Notes under the pieces: model-generated | Database searches by the model: none | Seen by the model: only the letters and a program-made list of their open reading frames with translations | Told to the model about the DNA's origin: nothing | Made by a program: the position numbers and the translations under genes | Assembly: GCF_003369915.1 (NCBI RefSeq) | Contig: NC_046673.1 | Coordinates: forward strand, 24,977,718 to 25,041,717 | DNA length: 64,000 nt | Source: Drosophila miranda | Taxonomy: Eukaryota > Arthropoda > Insecta > Diptera > Drosophilidae | Direction of reading: 5' to 3' | Shown here: one piece after another, positions 33,301 through 45,538 of the stretch | How positions within the stretch are numbered: the stretch's first letter is position 1 | Layout of the letters: each line of letters starts with the position of its first letter

Positions 33301-36300
33301 ATTTGTTGTCGCAATTGGAAATTGGAAATTGGAAAAACATTGTCACTTGTCACATGAAATCTGCATAAGTACTTGTATATAAACTTGTTTCAGAATATAT
33401 TCACCTGATTTATCATCGTATAGACACAGATGTGTGATGCAGATGTAGAGGATGGTAAGGGAGGGAGCAGGCGATTTCATGGTCAATGTAATATTTAATT
33501 CGGCATTTCGCTCTTGAATATGTTGCCCGTTGCTGTTGCTGTTGCCGTTGCCGTCGTGGTCGCCTCTTTTGTTTATGACATTTATGCAAATTGACAGGTC
33601 CATGATTGGAGGGCGTGGCATACGGCGTGTGGCTATGGCTATGGCTATGGCTATGGCTTTGGCTTTGTCTTTGGCCTTGACACTATGAATGCGAGTCTCT
33701 CCTTGGCATTGCATCATTAAAATGCAAATCACATATCCTCTGCTCTACTAAGCGGTGCTAACGCGTGCTCAAAAGAATAGCACCAGACGATCAAGAAGAG
33801 CATTGAGCATTGTTTGAGTGGAAACTTTATTCCTTTAAAGGAAAAAGGATCACTTTTACTCTGAATGAATCCATGAGTCGTTGACCGCAACAACACGAGT
33901 TCCTCGATGCACGGTCCACATCCTAGTGGCACTGATTCTGTTTGAGCGTCCACTGGAGGACTGTGCCATTCGAAGGGATCTAATGGACATTCTGGGGGCC
34001 ATGCCGATGTGAACTTTAAACTGTGATCCGAAGGTTGCGTCTATATTAAATCTGCTAGGGGATATGGAATCCCCCCATGGAAGTGCACTTCTAAAACCGG
34101 ATTAATCGCATTAGAATTGAATGTAGGAATGGGGGACACACACTTGAAAAACAGTGTGTATGGTTTATGCACTCTGGCTGCCTGCGCTGCCCAATTGAGC
34201 CAGCGATTCACATGCCTTAGTGCCTTTAATAAATTGAGACCCCCATTCCGCATTCCGGATCCCTTCCGTCAAGGCCGCACGCGATGTCTGGCCCTCGGGC
34301 TAAAAATTGAAAGTGTTTACTATTAATATTTATTCCCTCGAAAAACTAGGGAAAGCGAAAGCCGAAGAATTGTCACACGCATGACAGAGGGCGGCGGGAG
34401 GGGCGCTTAAGCCCCATTTTGGGGACGAATATTAGCGATGGAACGGTATATGAAACGACGGAGAACAGAACGGAGAGGATGATGGGTCGTTAGTGGCGGT
34501 TCCGTTTTGAGGTTCGTTTTGGGGTTTTGATGGTGAATGCCGCAAATGGTGGCTGCCCCTCAGTTTGTGTTCGCTTCGAGTGCGGTTCGGGCTGGTGTTT
34601 CCCCGTGTGCTCTCATTGTACTGTGCCCCAAAAGAATCCTCTTCGGTATCCCCAATCTCCGTGTATACTCTCACTCTACCCTATCCTGCACCTTCCATCT
34701 TCTTAGGTCTGTTGCTGCTGTTGTGCCGCTGTTGCAAGTGTGTGTGTGCCAATTAGGGCTTTAATTAGGCGTAAACCCGTGTCGGAAGTGAACTGGGAAT
34801 TGCTCCTCAACTGCTCTTCTGCTTACACTCGACATCACGGAACTGGAAATATAACTTTAAGGGGCCTTGAATCTGAATACAATCTCAATCCATCGCCGAT
34901 CTGGCAAGGAAAGGACCTACGAGGGGAAATCCCTTCACACCGAAGGGATTCTGAAAACAGAGTCCAGTCCCTGGGTTTCCTGTTGTCTAGTGTAAGCATC
35001 TGCTGCTCTTGTTACGCTCTGCCCGCATCTGCTGTGTGCCACGTTCTCTCATGTGTGTGTGTGTGTGTGTGCGAAAGGGTCACCCTCTCTCTCTGCCCAT
35101 CCACATGTGCGTGGGCTCCTCGACGACTATTTGGTTTTGTGGTTATGCTTATTAACTCAATTATCGCCACAATTGTGACCGCTGGAGATTGTCGGAGGCT
35201 TTGATGATTGGATGCTGGGGGGCCCTCGCAGCAATGTTTCGATTTTAATTGGCGTCCAAGCTACAGAGAGTGCTCTAAGCACAGATCCTGGCCATCCACG
35301 ACCTTGTTATTGAATTGAGGTTTGTGGCGTGGAGGGGGGATGAGGGGATGGGGCAGGGATTACCTATGGCCAAGGCCATTCAATTAGCAATGGACTGGAG
35401 CATCGTTGGAGCTCTAAGGGATGGCTGCGCCTGAACAAGAGGCACTGATGGACAGCTTCAACGCTCTCTTCTCTCTTGTTCTCTGATAAAAGCTGAATGG
35501 AGTATTAAGCGGCGGATGCTCGACATTTCCATGAATTTAGTTGAGGGACCAATTCAATTGTTAACTGGGAAACAATTTCCTTTCTTCCGCTCGAGGTAAA
35601 ATTCGTCCGTGATGAGTGCTTTTTGCTGCGGATCTGTCCTTCTTTCTTTTCAAATCGAATGTTCTGCCATAGATACCTTCTGGTGCACTTGAGACTCATA
35701 CAAAAGGGCGCTTTAACTCTCTGACCAGCTGCTGCAATCTCATCACTCCCTCTGAGGTAGGAGCATGTGGGGCACGTAGCAGCGCCAACGTCAGCAGTGA
35801 ATTTGATGCTGAAAATCTCAATCGGGGCATAACTACTGTTGCACTCATTACGAGACGTTGGGCGTTGAGAGAACGATGACAATGATGCGCGGACTGGGTT
35901 GCAAATAGAAGCGACAGCAATGAAATACAATGGGGCAAGCGTGGACGTGGGGCGTGGGCCGTGGGCCGTGGGACGGGGGCGCCGTTGCGTACGTTGGACG
36001 TGTCTGAGAAGGGAGTGGGGGAAAATGAGTGAGGAAATCGGGAATCGCGGGAAGCGGGAAATGGCAACAGAAATTGATAAACTTGCATTCGGCCATTGGC
36101 ATGATATGAATTTTGATTTTACAAGCGAGGAAATCGGCCCTGAGAAATTCCCTTAGGGATTCGAGGAGGGGGGATGATTGGGATGACAGCGAGCTATGAC
36201 CATTATGTGATGCTGCCACTGCTGCTGTTGCTGCTGCTGCTCCTCCAGCCAATGCTCGTCCTGCTACTGCTCCTTCTGGAGGGGGGTTCTGGTGGTGCCA

Positions 36301-39300
36301 CATACTACTGGTGGCAAGCAATTGCGTAAATCTAATCAAAACTAATGCTTTTGCTTTTGCTATTTTTGTTGTTGTCGCTGTTGCTGTTGCAGTTGCAGTT
36401 TCAGCAGCAGTTTCACAGCAGACCCTCTTTGTGGCAAATAAAGCAACTAGCAGCAGCACTTGACAGCCTTGATGGCGGGGCAAGACCTCTCCTCGTTCCT
36501 TTCGGGCCACAGGAAAGGGTCGAATACGATAAGCTTTCAGCCATAAATTCCCATTTTCGGCAGCAGCAACAGCAGCACAACAAATGAAATGAAATGAAGA
36601 TGAAAGCTGTGCAGAAAAGAGAGAAATGCGCAAACACTTTTCATAGAAAACATCAACCCAGTCCAAACCCAGTCCAAACCCAGTCCAAACCCAGTCCAAA
36701 CCCAGTCCCCACCCAGTCCCCCTCCCCTCATCCACTATTCATTGCGATTGTCGTTTAGCCAGGATCCTCCGCAATGAACAACAGGAACAGCAACAGCAAC
36801 AGCAACAGCCACAGCCACAGCTACAGCCGTCATCTGGAGTACAGTTTCTGCAGCCTCAGTGGATGCTGCTGCTGTTGCTGCGAAAGAAGTTGGCATGCAG
36901 CAAAAACAGTGGGAGACAGCGGCTTAAGGCAGCAGGATGACCAGCAGAAGCAGCAGCATGCCACAGATGTCACTGGCAGTGGCACGGCCAAGACAGCTGA
37001 CACCGACACTGACACGGAAACGGCCTTGTTAGCAGCAACAAAAGCAACAAAAGCAGCAGCAGCAGCAGTAAGTGGCATGCAACAGCAGCCACTGAATGCG
37101 TAAGTGAGGGGCAGAGCTTTCAGATTGTTCCTCCGATCTTCCACTGTACAGTGCAGTGCATATCAGCCTTCAAAATACAATCAATGCACCGATCCACGAG
37201 TCCGATAGACACGAATGATGACTGACCTCTGGGCGAATCAAATCACAAATATTGATCGTCGATCGTTGATCACCGATCGCTGAGTGAACAAAACAATCTG
37301 CAATCAGCAGCAGAAACCGAAGCAGAAACAGAAAAGAAAACAGCAGCAGTTCTTTTGACGCACTCGATTTGCCCTCTTATCAATGCAAATGATTCGGAAA
37401 AACAAACTCAATCGAAATGAATGTTGCACATATTGTATAGTACGCAGTGTGAGAGTGCCATTCCATTGAGGATTTACTTTCCCCATCATTTATCGCTGTG
37501 GGGCGGGCACACAGCTGTAGAGTACTTATTTCTAGGGTTTTTTGCATTTCTCCCAGGTAAAGGGGGCGCGAATGCGAATTAACGAGAGATGACATTGACA
37601 TTGCGGCATAGTCTATTTTTGGGAACGCCTTAATTGAGACTGCGATGCGATTCGGGGCGACAATTGGCCAAAAGAATCGGAGCATCCGATTTGGATCTGC
37701 TTTTGCTGTATTCATTTTATGCATTTCGTTTATTAATGACGCTCTATTTATAGTCTCATAGCCATCCGCAATCTCTTACTAATAATCTTATTCTTATTCA
37801 TCGTAGATTTTCATTCGTACGAGTACGATTACGAGTCTGTTAGGTGTAAAGCGTTTCTATAAACTCTGTCACTCTGCCTGTCCATGGTCTTCGCTTTTTG
37901 GGTGTATCTGTATCTCCAAGACACCTACTGAAGTATCTCTTAAGCGTTTATCTATGTATCTCGTAAAAGTTATGGCACTCAAAATGGTTTTTAAATGACG
38001 TTTCGGAGAACCTCAACGAACTCTTTTTCTCTCGATGCTGATTCAGCTTTGCCTGTCGCCAACACGTGGGCCATTTCAAATAACTTTCAAGGAGTACTCT
38101 CCTGACCTGGTCCGCGCTTCTGGCGTCTGGCGTGTGTGAAAATTGGCAGCGCTGATGCTTCTGCTGTTGGAAAAAATTAATTATGCGATGACCCTGGCCA
38201 CCCATGACCTTTCCCCCCCTCTTTACTTTTGGTGTGCTGAGTTTGTTGTTATCCTCGAGATTTATGCATTCTGTTCGAATTTGGGTTAAAAAAGAGACAA
38301 AGCGTAAAAACTCGTAAGATCAGACTCCGAATATGGGTAGAGGTCTTTCCATCGCAGCGGAGGGGAACCCCAACACAAAGGATGCAACTTTTTCGCTTAT
38401 TTGGCAAATTTTCAAGTGAACTGCAGAACAGAACTGCCAAAAGGGACAGCAGCAGAATAAATAACGCACCATACGGCATAGAGCAGAGGAGAAGAGGAAG
38501 AGAACCCCAGATATGGGGGCCATAAAAAGTGCCCCCAATATCAAAGGGAAGAATTTCGCGAAAAGGAGGAAAGACCCAAAAAGAACGATATTTGAATGCC
38601 CTTTCAGCGAGAGACATGTAAAAAAAGGTTTGCATGCTGTATCTTCATTCTTTACATCGATCAATCCCTGCCCGAGTGAATCCTCGATAGTAATTCGATT
38701 AGTTGAATTCTCGATTGCCACCATCCACACGATGACGCGCGTGAGAGAGAGAGAGAGTATCAGAAAACATCTTCCCATATCTAAGCTCGCGCGCTCTGCT
38801 AATGAGTTTTTCCGCAAAAACGCGGTTGCGTTCGGCCCGTCGGGCGATGGGCGATGGGCGTAGCAGTGGCAAAGCCTGGCCCGGAGGCCAGTCTGTCAGC
38901 AGCCATAGTCGAAACGGGCGTAACGCTGGGGCCGCCCACAACAAGTTTTTTTACATTAATTGCTAACCGCAGTCGCTGAAGCCACAGCCGCCGCAGCGAA
39001 TTTTGCTTGTGAGTGCCTTAAGCGGTGGAGCCAGGAGGTCAAAGGAGAACCATCAAAGAGGAACGACAAAGTTAAAAATTGAATGTCGCATGCTTTTCAC
39101 GCCACTTTCCATCGTCCGTTTCCTGTTGCCACAGTTGGCGTTCGTTTTTACACGCCATTTGCCAAGAGATTGGTCCAGTCATCGAGCAGCGGCGAGGGCT
39201 GATAAACCTCTGACCCTCAGATCTAAACATAGATCGATGATCGGTTGATAGATCGTGTGGGCCTGATTGCATTGATAAGCCTTTGTTATCAGACTAATCA

Positions 39301-41997
39301 GTTATCTATGGAAATATGTACATATAAACGGATCAATCTTTGTGGAAATAGTGGGGAAAAGTGTGATTTTGGGCAGTGTATGTTCTATTCTAAAAATCAC
39401 GCAATAAAAACTTTAAGTTTCAAGGAGCTGTTTCTTCGGTGATAATAATTATTTGTATTAATTTTTATTAACTATTAATCCATAAATAATTATATTATAA
39501 TAATTATTTCGGAACAAAAATATTAAACTCAAAAATAATGATTATTTGATGATTTTTATTTTGTTGCTCAAAAACAAAAACTTTGCCACGAAAGGTAGCA
39601 GTAAACTTGTTTACAATAAAATACAAATTTTCCACATGAAAAAAAAAAAAAACAAAAACTAAAAAACTCAACAAATCGGTGAACCTGTAGATGGCACTTT
39701 ATCGTCCTTTCTTTCAGTGGTCTATTGCAATGCAATTGAATTGCAAAAACAGCTCAAATTCCCAGGCACACGCCCGGATTATACATATGAAAAAGAATTC
39801 TTGGTATTATTTCTTACCCAGCGCCTGAGAGTATGCAACAAATTGTGCTGAATTTCTCGGTTGCTGAATGGGGGCAGGAAAATGCATCTACAATATTCTC
39901 AAATTCTGAATATGTTTTCCCTTTTTGTTTGGCTCTCTTTTTCTCTCCGCAGAGTATTCGTGAACAGATCCCTTCATCTGGAGAACATCAAGTACTATGG
40001 CTTTGACATGGACTACACACTGGCAGGTAAGGTTATACTTATACCCCTCTCATATCACTGGCAAATGAACGAATGGATGCATCTTCCCCTTTTTGGTTTC
40101 CATTTCCCTTTCTCTTTGAAGAGTACAAGTCTCCGCAGTACGAGCAGCTGGGCTTTAATCTGGTCAAAGAGCGCCTCGTGTCGATGGGGTATCCCAAGGA
40201 GATCCTGCAATTTGAGTACGATCCCACGTTCCCTGTGCGCGGTCTCTGGTTTGACACGCTCTATGGCAATCTGCTGAAGGTTGATGCCTACGGCAATATC
40301 TTGGTCTGTGTGCATGGCTTTGAATTCATAAAGCAGTAAGTGGAACCATAGAAAAAGGCAGTTCGGATTACCTAACGGACAATATATCTTCCCGAACAGC
40401 CACCAGGTATACGAGCTGTATCCCAATAAGTTTCTCAAACTGGACGAGTCGCGTGTCTATGTCCTGAACACACTCTTCAATCTGCCGGAGACCTATCTGC
40501 TCGCCTGTCTCACGGACTTTTTTAACAACAGCAACGAATTTGTGCGGTAAGCTTCATGCCCTCCATCCTTATCCTCCTTATTCCATATTCCCTTCTATCT
40601 TCTATGCTCTGCTCGCTCTATTCTCTCTTTCGTCTCCGTTTCTCCGTTCTCTTTTCTCAGCGTGGAACGCGGCATCAAAGCTGGCGATTTCCTTTTCACG
40701 TACAAGTCCATTTTCCAGGACGTGCGTCGTGCCGTCGACTGGGTGCATTCCGATGGTGACCTCAAGCGTCGAACCACTCAGGTAAGTACCCCCCAGGACC
40801 TCATGACCATTTCTGACCCATCTGGCCTCCATCTTCCAGAACATGGCTCACTATGTGAAGAAAGACGAAAGGTTGCCAACGGTTCTCTCACGCATTCGGG
40901 AGTCCGGAGCAAAGCTCTTTATGCTCACGAACAGCGATTACACTTACACCAACGAGATCATGTCGTACCTGTTCGACTTCCCCCACGGGGCCACTCCGGA
41001 GGAACCGCACAGGGACTGGAAGAGCTACTTCGATGTGATCGTGGTAGATGCACGGAAGCCGCTCTTCTTCGACGAGGGCACCGTGCTGCGTCAGGTGGAC
41101 ACGAAGACGGGCGGACTAAAGATCGGCACACACATTGGGCCTCTACAACCAGGGCAGGTGTACTCAGGCGGATCATGCGAGCTGTTTACCAAGTTCATTA
41201 ACGCCAAGGGCAAGGATGTGCTCTACGTAGGCGACCACATCTTCGGGGACATCCTCAAGTCGAAGAAGATCCGGGGCTGGCGCACCTTCCTCATCGTGCC
41301 GGAGCTAGTGCGGGAGCTTCACGTGTGGACGGACGAGTGCCAGCTGTTCGCGGAACTACAGAACCTCGACATCAAGCTTGGCGACCTCTACCGCGACCTC
41401 GACTCGAGTGCCAAGGAAAAGCCGGACATCTCTCAGCTGCGGACGTGCATACGGGACGTGACCCATAAGATGGACATGTCTTACGGAATGATGGGTTCGC
41501 TCTTCCGCTCCGGCTCCCGCCAGACCTTCTTTTCCAGTCAGGTGGTGCGGTACGCCGACGTATACGCCGCCACCCTGCTCAACCTCATCTATTACCCGTT
41601 CTCGTACATGTTCCGCGCTCCCGCCATGCTGCTGCCGCACGAGTCGACGGTGGCCCACGACCAGGCCCACCAGCCGCCGCCCTCGGCTCCATCCATCGAG
41701 GAGGCACCGCGCTGCACCTCCGGCAATGACATGAAGGACGCCATCAAGGATCAAGTCGCCAAGGATGCCAAGGATCTGCATCGTGCTGTAAGTGTCTAGA
41801 ATATTCCTTTTCCACATGGAATCTCTCCTATTGAATCTATCCCATAGAGCTCCATTGTCCACACACGCCCCTCGACGCCCACTGTGGTGACCCACACCCA
41901 CGACGAGGACTACTCCGAAGAAGAGGAGATCCCCAGCGGCGGCGAATCATCGTCCACGGACCAGCAGCAGCAGCTACGCGCCGTCTCCGATGAATAG
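27384..41997 (+). CDS. CG32549: Cytosolic purine 5'-nucleotidase (NT5C2/HAD family), distal-start isoform
   Basis: This enzyme family dephosphorylates IMP and GMP in the cytosol and so controls purine nucleotide pools. Coding exons: 27384-27467, 27833-27915, 39953-40026, 40122-40335, 40400-40546, 40661-40781, 40840-41787 and 41848-41997 (TAG), all phases matching, 606 aa. The HAD motifs are visible: DMDYT near residue 74 (nucleophile and acid/base Asp), LTNSDY (motif II), ARKPLFF (Lys, motif III) and GDHIFGD (motif IV). The segment [18 protein letters not shown] aligns with the vertebrate NT5C2 N-terminus, and [14 protein letters not shown] is also typical of the family. The C-terminus is Glu/Asp-rich as in NT5C2 but ends in a Gln run. 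The intron before the common exon 39953 is 12 kb and contains two further first exons. Family identification is firm; the CG number is from memory. Confidence 0.9.
27598..27655. repeat. GTCT/GTCC tandem repeat in an intron
   Basis: Runs of TGTCTG and CCGTCCGTCC lie in the intron between the two distal nucleotidase exons. A (GT)n tract follows at 27743-27772. Confidence 0.85.
30100..30210. mobile_element. DINE-1/INE-1-like fragments
   Basis: Two pieces, ATACCCTTGCAAAACG and ATACCCTCTGCAAGAGTAT, resemble the terminal hairpin of DINE-1/INE-1 repeats, where TATACCC pairs with GGGTATA. A further short piece, AGAGGGTATATCAGAC, lies near 28660. These are old remnants. Confidence 0.4.
30842..30875 (+). 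promoter_or_regulatory. Initiator plus DPE core promoter for the middle nucleotidase isoform
   Basis: A perfect Drosophila initiator, TCAGTT, places +1 at 30844. TGTTC sits exactly at +28 to +32 and fits the permitted DPE set. No TATA box is present. The transcript would run about 390 bases to the start codon at 31237. The spacing match is seen in the sequence; use in vivo is inference. Confidence 0.5.
31237..31406 (+). CDS. CG32549: Alternative first coding exon (middle) of the 5'-nucleotidase gene
   Basis: ATG at 31237 opens a frame of 56 codons plus two bases, ending CACAG|GTGAGT. The phase (2) equals that of the distal exon 27833-27915, so it can splice straight to 39953 and encode a 607-aa isoform. 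It starts MPQPKQQN and ends KRELGHR before VFVNRS. The junction residue Arg is restored exactly (AG + A), the same as in the distal form (HAAHR). The segment has no domain of its own and would only vary the N-terminus ahead of the catalytic HAD domain. Confidence 0.65.
33631..33660. repeat. (GGCTAT)n hexanucleotide repeat
   Basis: Four to five copies, followed by GGCTTT variants, inside the large nucleotidase intron. Confidence 0.85.
36656..36722. repeat. 10-bp tandem repeat (CCCAGTCCAA)n
   Basis: About six copies of a decamer; the last ones change AA to CC. It lies 50 bases before the putative proximal first exon of the nucleotidase gene, so it would be in the 5' UTR or promoter of that form. 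It also produces a misleading open frame on the minus strand. Confidence 0.9.
36774..37099 (+). CDS. CG32549: Possible proximal alternative first coding exon of the 5'-nucleotidase gene
   Basis: ATG at 36774 opens 108 codons plus two bases, ending AATGC|GTAAGT. The donor is strong and leaves phase 2, the phase required by the acceptor before 39953; the product would be 659 aa. The N-terminus is low-complexity (Asn/Ser/His repeats, a run of Cys, then Thr/Asp/Ala repeats) encoded by CAG/AAC-type repeats, so the frame could be partly fortuitous. Phase agreement and donor quality are the only support. If real, it gives an isoform with a Cys-rich, possibly membrane-associated head; that last point is speculation. 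Confidence 0.45.
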
Positions 41998-43243
41998 GAT
42001 GAGGTCTTTTCTTCTTCTAAACTCAACTGCAATTTGTAGATCAACGAATTTTCTTCTCAAAAGTTCTCCATAAAACACATAATATCCCCAAACCCATCCC
42101 CTAATCCAAAACTTAGGCAGAAGCAATTTTTGAAAAACGTACGATTTTCCCCGGCGATTTTAACGCGAGCACAGATATGTGAAACTATATACCATATAGA
42201 TATGATATATATATTATATACATTATAAAGTAGCTGGTTCCATTAATACATAAAATGTGTCTTTTTTTAATTAATTAAAAACCGAAATTGCTGTATTGGA
42301 AAATCACTCCTTGTCGTTTTTTGCAATTACACTTCAGTGTTTAAATGTAAACGGAAGAGGATCAGAGATCAGGAATCAATTGACACCAAGACCGTTACAT
42401 GCAGATAACCAACTGAGCGACGCTGCCGCATGACGCGTATATGCAGGAAAGGATAGAGATTCGACTGATTAACGGGGAACAAGAAAAATTAGAACATAAG
42501 CTAAAAAATAACAAATAATATCAATGGTATTAGTGTTTTTAAAGAAGAGGGAGGGAGGAAGTGTTTTTACATAAGTTATGTGGTATCAAGTGATCAAACA
42601 GTACGGCGCTGAAACCTGAAAGTATGCTTCGGTTCCCCTTGAAATGATCATCCATGAATCTCTTCGACAATCGAAACATTTTTGAATGCACTTTGCAGGA
42701 GGCGAAAATTTGCTTGTAACGCTCGATGAGTACATCACATCCTCATATTTTAAATTTGCAATATACAGTCCTACATATTGCAATGCATTGTACGTAGGCT
42801 GCCTTTTAAGTCATGCACGGTTAAATGTATCTTGGCCCCTTTAATGCCTAAAGATGCATCTATCTCATGGTATGTCATATGACAATATTGCAATAGCCAA
42901 TCCCGCACAGCATCCATTTTTTCAAGTACAACAACCGTTTTTGGACGACCCTCACGATATTTTTGTGATGTGATTTTGACGAGTGAAAATGTTTGTCTCG
43001 TGTAAAGTCAAAGTCATTGTCTCATCGACCAAAGGGAAAGATGTGTGGTATACATTGAGCACACTTCGGAATCACTTTCCCTTAGCTCTTGAAGTAAGCC
43101 CTGGAAGGATGGGAAGTCTTTGATTAACAGGAACACTCTATTGAAATAAATCTCCAAGGCAAACCAAAGGTTCAACCCTTGAAAAACCTTGAACAATTTA
43201 AAACCCATGGAATGTGTTGCAAAATATTCAAGAAAAAAAGATT
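41998..43243. other. 3' UTR of the nucleotidase gene, then intergenic DNA
   Basis: AT-rich sequence after the stop codon at 41997. No clean AATAAA stands out; TATA-rich DNA at 42185-42235 and ATTAATTAAAAA near 42275 suggest a 3' end around 42300. From there to the end of Tsf1 I see no gene. Confidence 0.45.
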
Positions 43244-43249
43244 TTTATT
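43244..43249 (-). terminator. Polyadenylation signal of Tsf1
   Basis: AATAAA on the minus strand, about 70 bases after the Tsf1 stop codon, giving a short 3' UTR. Confidence 0.7.
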
Positions 43250-43316
43250 TATGCAAAGGGTAGATTGGAGAGGAAGTTCACTCCTGGAGAATGGATATCA
43301 GTGCTTGATAAGGATA

Positions 43317-45498
43317 TCACTGCTTGATAATCTTGTTCCCATCGCACTGGAGGTCACTGTAAATCTGCTCATCCTGGACGTCGTTCTTCAGCTGCGTAGC
43401 TAGCTCGACGGCATTTTCCTGCAAGGACCCAAAAAGATTACAGATAAGAGAGGGCTAAAATTTAATCGAGGATTCACTCACATCGAAGAGAACGTTCTTG
43501 TGGCCCTCCTGGAACTCCCCGAACAAGGAGAATACATCCACCAGCTTACCCCTGGCCCCGAACTTGTCCGAGATGGTTGCGAAAAGATGCTTGACCGTCT
43601 CCTGCTCCACGGAGGAGCTGTCGGAGCGCACGAAGATGGCGCGTGGCAGCTGCACCTCCACGTTGCATGCGCGGTAATCGGTGACGGGGCTGCGCGTCAG
43701 TCCGGGGCAGACCAATTGCCAATCCTTGTGCTCCTCCAGCTTCGAGGCGGGGACGATCAGCAGATCCTGCGCGGAGCTTGGGGAGATACGGCATCCGTCC
43801 TGGCCGCGTCGCTTGTTAAGGAAGGCGGCTGAGAGTCGAGCCCGCTCGTTCTCTGCGTCGTAGTTTCTGTAGCAAGAGAAAGTTAGTCGAGGACTTCGGA
43901 CAGGTAAAGGATAATCTTACATAGCTGTCTTCTGGAGTGCTTCTCGGCTAAGGGTAGGTGGGGCCACGGCCACCAGGATATCTTCGTCGGAGAGCTGCTC
44001 GTAGACGATGGGCTGCAGCTTGTGCTGGCGGGCATCGGCATAACTGGCAGCGGGAAGGATCACCAGATCAGCCTTGTCCTTGCCCAGCGCCTCGACGCAG
44101 TCCGCTGCCTGGACACACTCCAGCTCTGGGCGGGCATCGCGGGCATAGGCTGCCCTATGGAGGGCCTCGCATTTGGAGAACTCGGCATCCTGCTGGACGC
44201 ACAGCCGGATCTTGCGGATGGCACTGCCGTCGCGTTCGATTACATCCTTATAGCCGGCCCGCTCTAGGTAGACCTTGGGATCGATGGCCGCCGGCTTGCT
44301 GTGGTACACGCCATTCGGCTGGATGAGCAGGTGGGCGGCGGCCTCCTTGTTCTGCGCCCGTAACCCGTTGGCGAAGAAGCGCTCCAGACGGGTCTGCAGC
44401 TGGTGCAGTTGGTCTGTGCTCTGGACAGCGTGCTCGTTGGAGATGTAGCCGCTCCAGGGGCGCTGGGCCCAGGAGCAGGCGGGTCCCGTGATAGACCGGC
44501 GGGTGCCGTCCTCGCAAAGATACTCGAACTCCGCGGCATTGCCCTCAGCGGGCGCTGCGCCGGGCGCTGCGCCGGGCAGGCCGAAGTACTTCTTGATGTA
44601 CTGGACCTTGGTGAAGGCCACCTCGCCCTGGCCTTTGTCCAAGCACCGGATGGCACCGTCGTATCCGCTGAACTTGTCCGGATAGTTGCACTGGGCGGGG
44701 TTCTCGCAGAGGGCACACAGATTCGAGTACTTTTTCTTGAGGAGGCGGTCCGTCTCCGGGTGTGCGGAGTAGTTGCCTACGAGACAGGACTGCGAGAAGA
44801 ACTCGGAGAGGGACTTGAGCTCCCGTTCGGTGGCGGAGATCTGCGGATCGGCGGAGACCTTCAGCACATGGGTGTTCTTTAACTTCGTAATGGGGATCTT
44901 GTAGCCGACGTTGCGTCCGAAGCCCGTGTGGCAGGACTTGGCGCCACGCAGCTGCTGAAGGGTCTTAATAGGCGATGTCTTCTTCACCAGGATGACGCCC
45001 TCGTAGCGGAAGTCAGCTATGGACAAATATAAAATAGATCAGATCAGGGATGTCGTGTTGTCCCCTGAGACATCCCTGAGACATTCCTGAGACATAGACA
45101 TACCGTCCTTGTCCTGCTGCGTGCGGATTTCGGAGACGACGCGATAGTCTTCGTTTTTGCGGTGGTAGGCTATATACATGTCCTCCGGCTCCGTGGCCAG
45201 CACATCAGCTTTACGCTGCTCGATCAGCTCGAGGCAGTCCACCCGATCTCGCCCGGCCACGCACTCCATGCGGATACCCGCCTCGGAGGGATCGGCCAGC
45301 AGCTGCTGGCATTCTTTCAGGTATATCTTCGGCACGCACAGGCGATCTGCAGAACAGAGAACTTAGCTTTTGGGACTGGGATTCCCCAGGGATTGGCTCA
45401 CATATGGGCTCCTCTGCCCGGCTTCCATTGGTGCTAAGCACCAACAGAAGCGTGGCTACCAGGAGCAGCATCCAAGTCTCACTCGTCGTCGCAGTCAT
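43317..45498 (-). CDS. Tsf1: Transferrin 1, secreted iron-binding protein
   Basis: Insect transferrin 1 carries iron in haemolymph and takes part in iron distribution and immune iron withholding. Exons on the minus strand: 45498-45402, 45346-45104, 45016-43921, 43866-43482 and 43418-43317 (TGA), all phases matching, 640 aa, close to the fly protein as I recall it. It starts with a signal peptide (TWMLLLVATLLLVLSTNGSRA). The mature part begins RLCVPKIYLKECQQLL, with the Cys pattern of the N-lobe, followed by DADVLATEP-like and GAKSCHTGFGRNVGYKIP segments that form the anion and iron cleft. The C-lobe (from about residue 370) is degenerate, as usual in insects. A TATA box lies 40-50 bases upstream, so the 5' UTR is very short. 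The C-terminal codons are partly duplicated just after the stop. Confidence 0.93.
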
Positions 45499-45538
45499 CG
45501 TCAAAACTTGACTGTGGCAAAACTCTGGCCGGCCTGCA

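Larger units (their letters stand above)
27916..39952. other. Large intron of the nucleotidase gene
   Basis: Apart from the two alternative first exons, this 12-kb intron shows no supported gene. It holds short mobile-repeat fragments (near 28655 and 30100-30210), CATA-type repeats (28075-28110, 29265-29312), (CT)n after 31420, (GGCTAT)n at 33631 and a CCCAGTCCAA array at 36656. GAGAG-rich DNA near 38740 lies before a good GTGAGT donor at about 39009, which might mark another non-coding first exon. Long minus-strand frames such as 35848-36735 look like chance. Confidence 0.5.

Noticed and set aside
35848-36735. 295-codon minus-strand frame
   Set aside because: Its start is a translation of the CCCAGTCCAA decamer array and its centre of CAG/GCA repeats. 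No domain, signal peptide or splice context; it overlaps other frames. Chance frame.
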